From the IMG/VR virus record IMGVR_UViG_3300035670_000028, positions 62,001 through 126,000 of that record: a stretch of 64,000 bases of DNA; one strand, given 5' to 3'. This document shows, one piece after another, positions 46,272 through 53,668 of this stretch (position 1 is the stretch's first letter; every line of letters begins with the position of its first letter). The notes below the pieces were generated by a model. It had not been told where the DNA came from, made no database searches, and was given only the letters and a program-made list of their open reading frames with translations. The translations under genes were made by a program, and so were the position numbers. This stretch comes from a virus.

Positions 46272-46534
46272 ACGATAAGTCAGAATCAGGTCTTAAAATC
46301 TCGCTGGCGATCTCCGGCATCATCTTGCTATTGGGCGCCATCTACCTAGCGTTCACCAGGGAGCAGAGATCCGCTGTGGAGAGAGTAGAGGCCCTTCGAA
46401 GACGGTGCGAGTCGACAGGCGGAGTGTACATTGAGGGCACATCTGGACCCTATGGCGGCGACACGCAGTTCTCCCTCTGCATTCCTGAGCGCGCATTCGA
46501 GTGCATCGACTCCGAGATAGTGGATGTCGAGTGA
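46268..46534 (+). CDS. Single-pass membrane protein with Cys-containing exterior
   Basis: 88 residues. One helix (ISLAISGIILLLGAIYLAF), then a charged stretch and an outside domain with three cysteines (RRRCESTGGVYIEG, LCIPERAFECID). It could be disulphide-bonded in the periplasm. Unknown role. Confidence 0.5.
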   Translation: MNDKSESGLKISLAISGIILLLGAIYLAFTREQRSAVERVEALRRRCESTGGVYIEGTSGPYGGDTQFSLCIPERAFECIDSEIVDVE

Positions 46535-46713
46535 TGGATGAAAAGGCCCACATTGATAGTATCGTCGTCGCGATCCGTCAGAGGATGCGGGCCCGATGGC
46601 CAAAATTGCAAATTCTTCAGGAGCTTGGTAAACAAGTGCCCATGGACCTGCTATTCATATGCTACAAGGCAGCTGCCCTGATGGAGCGCGATTACGGCAG
46701 GAGAATGGACTGA
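46534..46713 (+). CDS. Hypothetical small helical protein
   Basis: 59 residues. MDEKAHIDSIVVAIRQRMRARWPKLQILQELGKQVPMDLLFICYKAAALM. ATG 46534 overlaps the previous TGA. It ends 10 bases before the tRNA-Ser. Unknown. Confidence 0.5.
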   Translation: MDEKAHIDSIVVAIRQRMRARWPKLQILQELGKQVPMDLLFICYKAAALMERDYGRRMD

Positions 46714-46723
46714 TCTTACTTAT

Positions 46724-46812
46724 AGAGGGGTGCGTGAGTGGTTGAAACGGCGGCACTGGAAATGCCGTGTGCCCGCAAAAGGGCACCGGAGGTTCGAATC
46801 CTCTCCTCTCTG
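46724..46812 (+). tRNA. tRNA-Ser(GGA)
   Basis: 89 bases. Acceptor AGAGGGG pairs with CCTCTCT. D stem CGT/ACG; anticodon stem CGGCA/TGCCG with loop CTGGAAA (anticodon GGA at 46758-46760, reading UCC/UCU). The long variable arm TGCCC/GGGCA marks a class II tRNA, and the T loop is TTCGAAT. Discriminator G, no encoded CCA. Confidence 0.92.
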
Positions 46813-46830
46813 CTAGAGACAGGGTGACGC

Positions 46831-46837
46831 ATATTTA
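46831..46837 (+). promoter_or_regulatory. ATATTTA late-type promoter box
   Basis: ATATTTA seven bases before the ATG of the 27-residue membrane peptide at 46845. Confidence 0.5.
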
Positions 46838-46844
46838 ACGATTC

Positions 46845-46928
46845 ATGCGATCACCACTTGATACCAAGGTAGTATGGGTGATGATAATCACCACAGGACT
46901 AGTCATTTACTTCAGCATTTTTAGGTGA
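46845..46928 (+). CDS. Micro membrane protein, 27 residues
   Basis: MRSPLDTKVVW followed by a hydrophobic helix (VMIITTGLVIYFSIF) and a terminal Arg. It has a late-type box upstream and is five bases from the next gene. A lysis-timing or envelope peptide is possible. Confidence 0.5.
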   Translation: MRSPLDTKVVWVMIITTGLVIYFSIFR

Positions 46929-46932
46929 TAAC

Positions 46933-47193
46933 GTGATCTGGAACTATAGAATCATAAGACACCACAGTTCTCACACAGGTGACACAGGTGATGTTTGGTT
47001 CGCTGTGCACGAGGTGTACTACGATGAATCAGACAATCCTGTTGGCATCACTGAGCGACCGATCGCACCGCAGGGTCAGACGTTAGAGGAGGTGCTGAAG
47101 GACATGGAGCTCATGAAAGCAGCTGCAGATAAGCCCACGTTGGATTACACGCTATTCTCTGACACGGAACGAGGTAACAATGACGGTGAGTAG
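46933..47193 (+). CDS. Hypothetical protein
   Basis: 86 residues from GTG. WNYRIIRHHSSHTGDTGDVWFAVHEVYYDESDNPVGITERPIAPQGQTLEEVLKDMELM looks like a small compact beta fold with a C-terminal helix. Similar short proteins occur in other phages, without known function. Confidence 0.5.
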   Translation: MIWNYRIIRHHSSHTGDTGDVWFAVHEVYYDESDNPVGITERPIAPQGQTLEEVLKDMELMKAAADKPTLDYTLFSDTERGNNDGE

Positions 47194-47242
47194 AAAGTGT
47201 CCCTGTGATCATCTGTGTGCCTTCTGTGGAGTAGTCTTGTGA
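47180..47242 (+). CDS. Cys-rich micro-protein, 20 residues
   Basis: MTVSRKCPCDHLCAFCGVVL has four Cys and one His, enough for a zinc knuckle. Start overlaps the preceding gene, and its TGA overlaps the next GTG (GTGA), the coupling pattern used throughout this genome. Confidence 0.5.
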   Translation: MTVSRKCPCDHLCAFCGVVL

Positions 47243-47472
47243 GCGGTGTGTACATGCATATGCAGGACGGACAGCTCTACCTGCTCAGGTGGGCACAAAG
47301 AGTCCTCACCTCACCGGCGCAGCTCGAGGCGATCGCCTACAATCAGCCTGGCCTTCGTGTGATTCAGGACGTCAATAGGATTGACTTTGTCACGCTGAGT
47401 CCTGAGGCGCTTCGCAGGCCCTCAGTTCCTCCAGTTGATCCCGCTTCCTCACCCCGGGGAGTTGACGAGTGA
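47239..47472 (+). CDS. Hypothetical protein
   Basis: 77 residues. MSGVYMHMQDGQLYLLRWAQRVLTSPAQLEAIAYNQPGLRVIQDVNRIDFVTLSPEALRRP and a Pro/Ser tail. GTG 47239 couples to the Cys-rich micro-protein. Unknown. Confidence 0.5.
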   Translation: MSGVYMHMQDGQLYLLRWAQRVLTSPAQLEAIAYNQPGLRVIQDVNRIDFVTLSPEALRRPSVPPVDPASSPRGVDE

Positions 47473-47654
47473 TCGCGCTTTATTACGGCATTCTCATCTC
47501 CTTGCTAATTCTTCCGCCGGCTGTCGCGATCAAATGCGATACCTATGTCAAGGAGGTTGTGTATGAACAATCGTCTGCTAATGATAAAGGTGTTCCTGTG
47601 GCGGCTGGTGTCAATTCCGATATCAGCTATCGCGACCTATGTCTACACCGGTGA
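47469..47654 (+). CDS. Possible small membrane or secreted protein
   Basis: 61 residues from GTG overlapping the previous stop. The first 22 residues are hydrophobic (ALYYGILISLLILPPAVAI), but the remainder overlaps the DUF2061 gene for 92 bases in another frame and has no conserved look. It may be real only in its N-terminal part, or may be a coupling leader. Confidence 0.3.
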   Translation: MIALYYGILISLLILPPAVAIKCDTYVKEVVYEQSSANDKGVPVAAGVNSDISYRDLCLHR

Positions 47655-47781
47655 GATGAGGAGCTCGATCGAGCTCACAGTGATCCTCACCATTGTCCTC
47701 ACCACATGTCAGTTTGTGTACGAGAAGATGTGGCGCGCGTTCTTGGTGGATAGGCTGAAAAAGGTTCTAAAGAAATTGTAA
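47563..47781 (+). CDS. DUF2061-type membrane protein
   Basis: 72 residues. LLMIKVFLWRLVSIPISAIATYVYTGEMRSSIELTVILTIVLTTCQFVYEKMW matches the DUF2061 layout of two membrane helices with a conserved Lys/Trp-rich edge. AAGGAGG precedes ATG 47563. Found in bacteria and phages, function unknown. Confidence 0.65.
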   Translation: MNNRLLMIKVFLWRLVSIPISAIATYVYTGEMRSSIELTVILTIVLTTCQFVYEKMWRAFLVDRLKKVLKKL

Positions 47782-47804
47782 AGACACCTGACGCAATCTA
47801 TAAT
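47777..47804 (+). promoter_or_regulatory. TGTAAA-16-TATAAT promoter
   Basis: TGTAAA at 47777-47782 and TATAAT at 47799-47804. It drives the CAU-anticodon tRNA and probably the GMPR/IMPDH-like gene. Confidence 0.7.
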
Positions 47805-47817
47805 ATAAACATACTTC

Positions 47818-47900
47818 GGGCCGTTGGCGGAATTGGTCAAACGCAGTCGCCTCATAAGCGATCGCCTTCGGGTTTGGGGGTTCGAGTCCCTCACGGCCTA
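47818..47900 (+). tRNA. Class II, Leu-like tRNA with CAU anticodon
   Basis: 83 bases. Acceptor GGGCCGT/ACGGCCT, D stem GCG/CGC with a Leu-type D loop (AATTGGTC). Anticodon stem GTCGC/GCGAT with loop CTCATAA: U33 precedes CAU at 47853-47855. The 13-base variable arm has a CC-UUCG-GG hairpin. T loop TTCGAGT, discriminator A, no CCA. The body looks like tRNA-Leu, but the anticodon is CAU, as in tRNA-Met and tRNA-Ile2. With TilS encoded nearby it could carry lysidine and read AUA; the amino acid it carries is uncertain. Confidence 0.88.
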
Positions 47901-47920
47901 CTAATTGTTGATTGAAAGAT

Positions 47921-48955
47921 ATGGAAACAGCTCTAAGTTTTGATGATGTGTTGCTGCTGCCGCAGCACTCCGATATCGCGCACAGGGGAGACATTGACAT
48001 CAGCGTCGACCTCAAGAGATTCGGAAAGATTCGAAGCCCCATCATCTCCTCACCGATGGACACGGTGACAGGTGGACGTCTAGCAAAGATGATGTGGCAC
48101 TTGGGAGGCCTAGGCATCATTCACCGCTACAACTCAGTGACATCACAGTGCGATGAGGTGGATACTGCCTGCACTACTTCAGGTGTCTCAAATCCCACAC
48201 ACCACTGCGGTGCTGCTGTGGGTGTGACAGGCGACTACCTTGAGCGCGCTGTGAGGCTTGTTGAGAAGGGCGCGTGCCTCATTTGCGTCGATGTCGCACA
48301 CGGCGACCACTCACAGGTGGTGTACGCAGTCGAGAGAATCCGCAAGGAAGTGGGAAGCAGAGTCCACATCATGGCGGGCAATGTGGCGACTCGAGAGGGA
48401 TTTGACCTGCTTGTCAGGTCGGGCGCGGACAGTGTTCGTGTTGGAATTGGCGGCGGATCGATCTGCAGCACACGCACACAGACAGGTCACGGCGCACCGA
48501 CCCTGTGGTCCATCATTGAGTGCGCGAAGTCGGAGAACTCAGGCGAGGCAGCCATCATCGCAGACGGCGGCATTAAGACATCAGGTGACGCTGTCAAAGC
48601 TCTCGCGGCAGGAGCTGATGCTGTCATGCTGGGATCAATGCTGTCTGGAACTGATGAGACTCCGGGCGATCCTGTCTGGATGAACCTGCGGTCCTACAAG
48701 AAGTACAGGGGCATGGCCTCAGTGGAGGCACAGGTTTCCTGGAGGGGACACGCAGCCTCAGAGGAGGGTGTCACTGCATGGGTGCCCTGCAAGGGTCCGC
48801 TTCACGAGGTGCTCGGATCGATCGAGCGTGGAATTCGTAGCGGCCTCTCCTATTCCGGAGCAGTCAGCATCGCAAACCTGCAGGCAAAGGCGAAGTTTAT
48901 GAGAATCACGCCTGCAGGTATACTAGAGAGCACTACACACATCAACAACATCTGA
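47921..48955 (+). CDS. GMP reductase / IMP dehydrogenase family enzyme
   Basis: 344 residues. [54 protein letters not shown] (catalytic Cys) and [27 protein letters not shown] are all family motifs. CBS domains are absent, and the length equals bacterial GMP reductase; the tail [12 protein letters not shown]...[10 protein letters not shown] also resembles GuaC. GMP reductase returns GMP to IMP. GuaB without CBS domains is the alternative. ATG 47921 preferred over TTG 47912. Confidence 0.85.
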   Translation: METALSFDDVLLLPQHSDIAHRGDIDISVDLKRFGKIRSPIISSPMDTVTGGRLAKMMWHLGGLGIIHRYNSVTSQCDEVDTACTTSGVSNPTHHCGAAVGVTGDYLERAVRLVEKGACLICVDVAHGDHSQVVYAVERIRKEVGSRVHIMAGNVATREGFDLLVRSGADSVRVGIGGGSICSTRTQTGHGAPTLWSIIECAKSENSGEAAIIADGGIKTSGDAVKALAAGADAVMLGSMLSGTDETPGDPVWMNLRSYKKYRGMASVEAQVSWRGHAASEEGVTAWVPCKGPLHEVLGSIERGIRSGLSYSGAVSIANLQAKAKFMRITPAGILESTTHINNI

Positions 48956-48961
48956 GGTCAC

Positions 48962-49198
48962 ATGGATAATCAAGAGACAGCGACTAGCACTTCCTCACTT
49001 CTTGTCACTGCGCTGCAGAGCCACTTCAAGGCAAAGCGCGATCAGGCGGTGGCACACCTGAGCGTTTACATCAACAATCCGGTGGGAGTGGGCGACCACC
49101 AAAATCTCCTCAAGGAGTGTGTGGACCTAGTTGACCAGATCAGCGCAGCAGAGGAAAACATGCGTGTTGTTCAGAAGCTCTTCGTGAGGAAGGACTGA
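48962..49198 (+). CDS. Hypothetical helical protein
   Basis: 78 residues, helical (LLVTALQSHFKAKRDQAVAHLSVYINNPVGVGDHQNLLKECVDLVDQISAAEENMRVV). It follows the GMPR-like gene by six bases. Comparable small helical proteins in phages are uncharacterised. Confidence 0.5.
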   Translation: MDNQETATSTSSLLVTALQSHFKAKRDQAVAHLSVYINNPVGVGDHQNLLKECVDLVDQISAAEENMRVVQKLFVRKD

Positions 49199-49201
49199 GT
49201 C

Positions 49202-49417
49202 ATGCCCTCCATTAGAACAGGTGACAAGGTCTGCTTCATCATGAATATGAGCATGAAGGGCACAGTCGTTGAGACCTACGAGAGACGGCACAACACAATG
49301 ATGGTGGATGGCCCCCTCTCCACGTCAATATACGCGCGAGTTAGGCTGACTAATCCACGTCCGGGTGTCGATCCCCTCATCGAGTGCAGACTTCAGGATC
49401 TCATGCGAGATGACTGA
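49202..49417 (+). CDS. GDLV-like small protein (GDKVCFI)
   Basis: 71 residues. IRTGDKVCFIMNMSMKGTVVETYERRHNTMMVDGPL then ARVRLTNPRPG follows the KOW/SH3-like pattern best of all copies. It overlaps the GIY-YIG gene by eight bases. Confidence 0.6.
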   Translation: MPSIRTGDKVCFIMNMSMKGTVVETYERRHNTMMVDGPLSTSIYARVRLTNPRPGVDPLIECRLQDLMRDD

Positions 49418-49691
49418 CTCCGCATGGTGGCTCTATGTGGTTGAGTGCTCAGACGGCACTCTCTACTGTGGAGTCACCACGAGCATTTCGCGGCGAGTGA
49501 GTGAGCACAACACTTCTCAACGTGGAGCGAAGTACACAAGATCACGGAGGCCTGTGAGCCTCGTCTACTCTGAGCAGTGCAGCAGCAGGTCAGACGCGCT
49601 CAGGAGGGAGGCCGCCTTCAAACGGATGACACGCAGGCAGAAATTGCACCTGATTCATCAATACGGTGCTGTTCTTTGTGCGATTCCATAG
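49410..49691 (+). CDS. GIY-YIG domain protein, UPF0213/YhbQ-like
   Basis: 93 residues. WLYVVECSDGTLYCGVTTSISRRVSEHN has the GIY-YIG strand pair (here YVV...YCG) and catalytic Arg; GAKYTRSRRPVSLVYSE and ALRREAAFKRMTRRQK are typical of the YhbQ group. A small stand-alone nuclease-like protein, full length for the family. Confidence 0.8.
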   Translation: MTDSAWWLYVVECSDGTLYCGVTTSISRRVSEHNTSQRGAKYTRSRRPVSLVYSEQCSSRSDALRREAAFKRMTRRQKLHLIHQYGAVLCAIP

Positions 49692-49698
49692 TTACAAT
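49670..49698 (+). promoter_or_regulatory. Weak TACAAT promoter
   Basis: TACAAT at 49693-49698 with TGTTCT 17 bases upstream. It precedes the gene at 49725, which has GGGAGGTGATC. Confidence 0.35.
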
Positions 49699-49724
49699 TG
49701 ACGTGACATCCACGGGAGGTGATC

Positions 49725-50288
49725 ATGAGAGTGTTAGTTATCTCTGGCGAAGTTTCCCTTCCGCGTCCGTTCGCCTACGGACTCACTGGTGCCTCCGATG
49801 TGAAAACCATCGGAATCGTTGATCAGGACTTTCTAGCGCTATGTGAGAAATATGGAGACTCGAGGAGCATCTCATCGTCTGAGATGCAGAGCTTCATGAA
49901 GAGTGCAGTTGAGCACACAACAAGTGTTGTTCGAAACACAGACATTGATGTTGTCGTCGGCGTAGGATATGGTGCCCAGGTCCTATCGAACCTCAACAAT
50001 GCATATGAGTGGAGGGGCCCCTCTGTGTTTGTCTACTCTGAGGGCACTACACGTGTGAGTGTCACATCTAGGCCACTGCCGGAAGAGGTTGACTTTGACA
50101 CTCGACCAGTTCGTTCAGTTGTAGTTGTTGTTGATGACTCCACACAGAAGATTGGCTCATCGGTCAAGAGAATATCTCAGGATCTAGACGTTGTCATGCA
50201 CCTGAATGTGAGCTCAAAGATGTGGGACAGCTTGTTCTATAAACATGGAGTGATTTCAAGCTGTGTGCATTCAATTGCACTTCCGTAG
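49725..50288 (+). CDS. Hypothetical alpha/beta protein
   Basis: 187 residues. MRVLVISGEVSLPRPFAY, DIDVVVGVGYGAQVLSNL and FDTRPVRSVVVVVDDSTQKIGSSV suggest an alpha/beta fold with a hydrolase-like nucleophile elbow position (GYGAQ) but no Ser. It may be a non-catalytic alpha/beta-hydrolase relative. Strong ribosome binding site. Confidence 0.5.
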   Translation: MRVLVISGEVSLPRPFAYGLTGASDVKTIGIVDQDFLALCEKYGDSRSISSSEMQSFMKSAVEHTTSVVRNTDIDVVVGVGYGAQVLSNLNNAYEWRGPSVFVYSEGTTRVSVTSRPLPEEVDFDTRPVRSVVVVVDDSTQKIGSSVKRISQDLDVVMHLNVSSKMWDSLFYKHGVISSCVHSIALP

Positions 50289-50289
50289 G

Positions 50290-50892
50290 TCACTCGTATG
50301 TAATGTACAATCCCTCTAAAGTTGCTGTGACATCATCTGTGGCTGTTGATGTTGCAGATATCTCCACTTCAATCCACGATCCTGTTGGATCTGACGATGA
50401 GACGTATGGTGCGTTTACAAACACATAGCCATTCGAATCTGTTATTGCTGTAAATGTTCCTAGTGTTGTTACCACGCCTATCGTCTTGAGACTCACAGTG
50501 CAGCTCACTTCTGTCAAGCCTGCGCCTGATGTCATGTAAATGAGTGCAGAAGCATCTGAACCTACGGTGCCTGCTGGCATGTAGAGATATCCTGCCGTCG
50601 ACGTGGTTGTATTTGGACTTGCATTAGCTGTCTTAGCTGTCACTGTCTCCGTGATGCTTACATTAGGACCCATGGGCGCGTCACGTGGTAATTGACAAGT
50701 CTGAACTATTCTGTCGTATAGAGACGTAACTGTCTCTGACGTGAAATATGAAGTTCCGTCACTTAGCCTGACAACAGTTTCACTTGTATTTGGATCCTGC
50801 TTGACTTCTAAAATTTCTGTGCAGTTGACATACACAGGAAGGAGACGATTTACACGCTGCTTGTCTTTTGCATTTACTAGTACTAGTGTCAT
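50290..50892 (-). CDS. Virion-type beta protein on the minus strand
   Basis: 200 residues, Thr/Ser/Val-rich and beta-structured. NRLLPVYVNCTEILEVKQDPNTSETVVRLSDGTSYFTSETV begins it, and the C-terminus is like a decoration or fibre domain (SWIEVEISATSTATDDVTATLEGLYITYE). A late-type box lies upstream on the same strand. Convergent with the preceding gene, two bases apart. Confidence 0.6.
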   Translation of the reverse strand: MTLVLVNAKDKQRVNRLLPVYVNCTEILEVKQDPNTSETVVRLSDGTSYFTSETVTSLYDRIVQTCQLPRDAPMGPNVSITETVTAKTANASPNTTTSTAGYLYMPAGTVGSDASALIYMTSGAGLTEVSCTVSLKTIGVVTTLGTFTAITDSNGYVFVNAPYVSSSDPTGSWIEVEISATSTATDDVTATLEGLYITYE

Positions 50893-50900
50893 GATGCAAC

Positions 50901-50907
50901 TAAGTAT
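50901..50907 (-). promoter_or_regulatory. ATACTTA late-type box on the minus strand
   Basis: The minus strand reads ATACTTA eight bases before the ATG at 50892. Finding the box in the right orientation ahead of a minus-strand gene supports it as a promoter element. Confidence 0.6.
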
Positions 50908-50968
50908 AGAACCGTGTATAAAATCATATAGGCGTGGCTAAACTAGACTAGGAGGTTAGATATGCCGA

Positions 50969-51325
50969 GTGTACTATCGGGCACGTGATCGGGCCATGAA
51001 GAATGGGCTGCCCTTTCACGTTGCAGCGGTCCTGAGACGGGCGGGTCAGATCGTCCGAATCGGCGTCAATTCCTTCAAGACGCATCCAAAGTTCATGCGC
51101 ACTTACCCAGACGGCAGTAACGCAGCGCACATGCACGCCGAGATGGATGTCCTGCGTTTTGCGGAGCCTGGCGACGAGCTCGAGGTGATGCGATTCCGAA
51201 AGTGCGGTGAGTTTGGGATGGCAAAGCCCTGCAAGTACTGCATGCAGCACATCCTCGAATCTGGTGTGCGCAAGGTGAAGTACACAGATGAGTCTGGTGT
51301 CTGGAAGACTATTAAGATCAAGTGA
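50969..51325 (+). CDS. Cytidine-deaminase-fold protein
   Basis: 118 residues. HMHAEMDVLRF gives the HxE zinc/proton pair and AKPCKYCMQHILESGVRKVKYTDE gives PCxxC, as in free-standing zinc deaminases. The substrate could be a nucleotide, nucleoside or tRNA base. The GTG start lies 13 bases from AGGAGG, while an ATG at the ideal distance (50962) opens a frame of only eight codons in another register. Confidence 0.7.
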   Translation: MYYRARDRAMKNGLPFHVAAVLRRAGQIVRIGVNSFKTHPKFMRTYPDGSNAAHMHAEMDVLRFAEPGDELEVMRFRKCGEFGMAKPCKYCMQHILESGVRKVKYTDESGVWKTIKIK

Positions 51326-51343
51326 TGCTTAGAATGGAGACTT

Positions 51344-51556
51344 ATGAATAATCTAGAAAAAGCAGACGAAGCGAGAGTGGGTGACATCTGCAACTACTGG
51401 AACAAGACAGTGATTGTCCACAAGCTGGGACCTGAGCCTGGATGGGCTGAGGTTCTCAAGATCAAGAATCCCAACATTCCAAGCCAAGTTTCAGGCGTGC
51501 CATTTTCAGTTCGTCTCACACAGCTGAATATTGTGAAGCGGGCACGGACGTCTTAA
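51344..51556 (+). CDS. GDLV-like small protein (GDICNYW)
   Basis: 70 residues. ARVGDICNYWNKTVIVHKLGPEPGWAEVLKIKN then FSVRLTQLNIVKR has the barrel strand order. TGGAGA precedes the ATG. It is immediately followed by another member. Confidence 0.55.
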   Translation: MNNLEKADEARVGDICNYWNKTVIVHKLGPEPGWAEVLKIKNPNIPSQVSGVPFSVRLTQLNIVKRARTS

Positions 51557-51557
51557 T

Positions 51558-51836
51558 GTGGCCATCAAGTCTGGAGACGCTGTCCAACTCAATCCTACGT
51601 CGATTTCATCACACTTTTTTGACCTACGACGCTTCTTTCCTGACGATGATGATTGGAATTTTATCAGCTCACTTCCAAGCACTGTGGGACTTGTTGTTAG
51701 AGTTCGGACAAGGGAGATGAGCTTTCCCACAATTGCTAGAGGGGTTGAGGAGGTAAGAGTTATTCAGACAGCAGAGGTTGTGTGGCCCAGTGGAAGGGTG
51801 AACAACTGCCCAGTTGAATTTTTGAATAGGGTCTGA
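51558..51836 (+). CDS. GDLV-like small protein (SGDAVQL)
   Basis: 92 residues from GTG. AIKSGDAVQLNPTSISSHFFD, then TVGLVVRVRTREM and RVIQTAEVVWPSGRVNNCPVEFL fit the family with a longer central loop. One base after the previous stop. Confidence 0.55.
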   Translation: MAIKSGDAVQLNPTSISSHFFDLRRFFPDDDDWNFISSLPSTVGLVVRVRTREMSFPTIARGVEEVRVIQTAEVVWPSGRVNNCPVEFLNRV

Positions 51837-51842
51837 TATACT

Positions 51843-52079
51843 ATGCCAGTGGAGAAGCTCATCACAATCAGCCTTCCTGAGAGGTCCATCGCGACACTTC
51901 TCAACATCGTCGAGCAGAACGTGAGAGATGCCGAGCAGGAGCTAAGCGTAGGTCTTCAGCACGAGGACACCAGCGTGATCGCTGACTCAGAGGCTACTCT
52001 TCGTGCGCTGGATCCAATTTATCGTGAGCTAGCGCGGCTAGGAACCACAGAGGCGCGTCAAGGAGAGAAATACAGATGA
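51843..52079 (+). CDS. Hypothetical helical protein
   Basis: 78 residues. KLITISLPERSIATLLNIVEQNVRDAEQELS resembles a beta-helix opening, and the rest is helical. It overlaps the metalloprotease-like gene by four bases. Unknown. Confidence 0.5.
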   Translation: MPVEKLITISLPERSIATLLNIVEQNVRDAEQELSVGLQHEDTSVIADSEATLRALDPIYRELARLGTTEARQGEKYR

Positions 52080-52771
52080 CTCAGGAATCGATTGAGATGC
52101 CACCACTAGTGGCAAAGTTTTTAAGCGAGGTTGTTCTAAAGATTAATCCTGACTTTCGAATCAGGAACAAGGCAAAGCCGGTTGGTCTTTACTCGTGGGT
52201 GAGGCCAATTGCAAAGATCTTCAACAAAGGATTTGACACTAGATACATCACTGTCATCAATGGCGAGTGTTGGTTTCCCGCGTCATACTTCGACAAGGAT
52301 GGCACAAAGTTCATCGGTGACGATCGAAGAACTGTGGAGATTCTCGCGCATGAGGCTATTCACGAATTCGATCGTAAGCGACTGGGAACGATTCCTTTCA
52401 CTTGCATGTATTTATTCCCACAGATACTCGCTGTGTTCTCTCTTCTTTCTGTTCTTGCTGTGTGGAACATGTGGTGGCTTCTCTGCCTCCTCTTCCTCTT
52501 ATTTCTAGCACCCATTCCTGCACCTGGTCGTACTTGGATCGAGGTGCGCGGCTACAAGACCAACATGACCTTCAGCAGGATGAGTGGTTGGGATCCTTAT
52601 CTTGTGTCATTTGGAATCATTGACACAAACTTTGTAGGTCCAAACTACTACTACATGATGCCCTTTCGCGACTGGGTCGCTAGGCGACTGCTTGACTTCT
52701 CACATGAATCTGAGCCCATTTACGCGTCAATGATTGCCTGGTATAGGAAGAACATGATGGTGTCACCATGA
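52076..52771 (+). CDS. Membrane HExxH metalloprotease-like protein
   Basis: 231 residues. VEILAHEAIHEFDRKRLG contains HExxH with a following Asp, and two adjacent hydrophobic helices follow (FPQILAVFSLLSVLAVWNMWWLLCLLFLLFLA). The layout recalls membrane-bound zincins, but a third metal ligand is not obvious; candidates lie in WIEVRGYKTN. Possibly attacks host envelope proteins or acts in lysis. Confidence 0.6.
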   Translation: MTQESIEMPPLVAKFLSEVVLKINPDFRIRNKAKPVGLYSWVRPIAKIFNKGFDTRYITVINGECWFPASYFDKDGTKFIGDDRRTVEILAHEAIHEFDRKRLGTIPFTCMYLFPQILAVFSLLSVLAVWNMWWLLCLLFLLFLAPIPAPGRTWIEVRGYKTNMTFSRMSGWDPYLVSFGIIDTNFVGPNYYYMMPFRDWVARRLLDFSHESEPIYASMIAWYRKNMMVSP

Positions 52772-53127
52772 GTGGCGAGAAGAAGTATCAGGAGATTGCT
52801 GAGGAGATCGGTCGCCTCGTGCAGGAGAAGAACGAGGCGTACGGAGACTCATTCGGGCAGGCGTGCAGGATCCTCGAGGTACTGTACCCCTGGGGAATCC
52901 AGCCGACGCAGTACAGGGACGCGCTAGCAATCACTCGAGTGATCGATAAGCTCTTCAGGCTGGCAAACAAGAAGGATGCCTTCGGAGAGTCTCCGTGGCG
53001 TGACATATGCGGCTACGCCATTCTTGGCGTGGCAAATGACGCTCGCGTAAATGAGAGCACAGATCTGCAGCGCTCCCAGTACATCGACCCGTTCGAGGTC
53101 GTTGAAATTGTGAGGGAAGAAAAGTGA
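52768..53127 (+). CDS. Nucleotide-modification-associated / MazG-like protein
   Basis: 119 residues. QEIAEEIGRLVQEKNEAYGDSFGQACRILEVL, then ALAITRVIDKLFRLANKKDAFGESPWRDICGYAILG, is the all-helical pattern of the DUF1599/Nmad1 group (KN.xYGxS, R...K..R, D..GYA). Related MazG-type enzymes hydrolyse nucleoside triphosphates. Overlaps both neighbours. Confidence 0.65.
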   Translation: MSGEKKYQEIAEEIGRLVQEKNEAYGDSFGQACRILEVLYPWGIQPTQYRDALAITRVIDKLFRLANKKDAFGESPWRDICGYAILGVANDARVNESTDLQRSQYIDPFEVVEIVREEK

Positions 53128-53597
53128 CAGTAGGATTCACATGCGGATCATTTGATCTCCTTCACGCTGGTCATGCCCTCATGCTTGAGGAGGCAAGAAG
53201 TCACTGCGATAAGCTAATTGTGGGCCTACAGACAGACCCCACCATCGATCGTCCTGAGAAGAACAAGCCTATCATGAGCCTCTCAGAGCGGCTCATTTTG
53301 CTCAGGTCAATTCGATGGGTGGATGAAGTGTGCACGTACAGCACAGAGGCTGAGCTCTTCACTCTTCTCAAGAGCCTTATGCCTGATGTGAGGATCATCG
53401 GCGCTGATTGGAAGGGAAAGCAGTTCACTGGGTGGGAGCTGCCAATTCGCGTGGTCTTCAACACACGAGACCACGAGTACTCAACGTCATCGCTCAGGCA
53501 GAGAGTCGCCGGCGCCGAGCTCGAGCGAGCTGCTTCAGATGCCCTTGCGCCCTACATGAAGGATGTGACAAAGCTACCTCAGAAGCAGCGACAGTGA
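53124..53597 (+). CDS. Cytidylyltransferase (TagD/HldE-like)
   Basis: 157 residues. FTCGSFDLLHAGHALMLEEAR has the HxGH motif, and STSSLRQRV is the ISxTxxR-type signature. IIGADWKGKQFTG matches glycerol-3-phosphate or ADP-heptose synthase-like nucleotidyltransferases. It transfers CMP or AMP to a small phosphate. A role in surface or cofactor chemistry is inferred. GTG start overlaps the previous stop. Confidence 0.8.
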   Translation: MTVGFTCGSFDLLHAGHALMLEEARSHCDKLIVGLQTDPTIDRPEKNKPIMSLSERLILLRSIRWVDEVCTYSTEAELFTLLKSLMPDVRIIGADWKGKQFTGWELPIRVVFNTRDHEYSTSSLRQRVAGAELERAASDALAPYMKDVTKLPQKQRQ

Positions 53598-53635
53598 CAC
53601 CAGAATAATAGCTGTTCCTCCTCCGCACTGTCGAC

Positions 53636-53642
53636 ATATTTA
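53636..53642 (+). promoter_or_regulatory. ATATTTA late-type promoter box
   Basis: ATATTTA 26 bases before the ATG at 53669, with GCGGAGAGAG between. Opens the second head-protein block. Confidence 0.6.
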
Positions 53643-53668
53643 CTAGTGTTCCGCGGAGAGAGTGTCGC

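Noticed and set aside
47853-47857. Reading the class II tRNA as Leu(UAA) by shifting the loop
   Set aside because: The shifted register breaks the anticodon stem and places A instead of U at position 33; the CAU register has a full stem.
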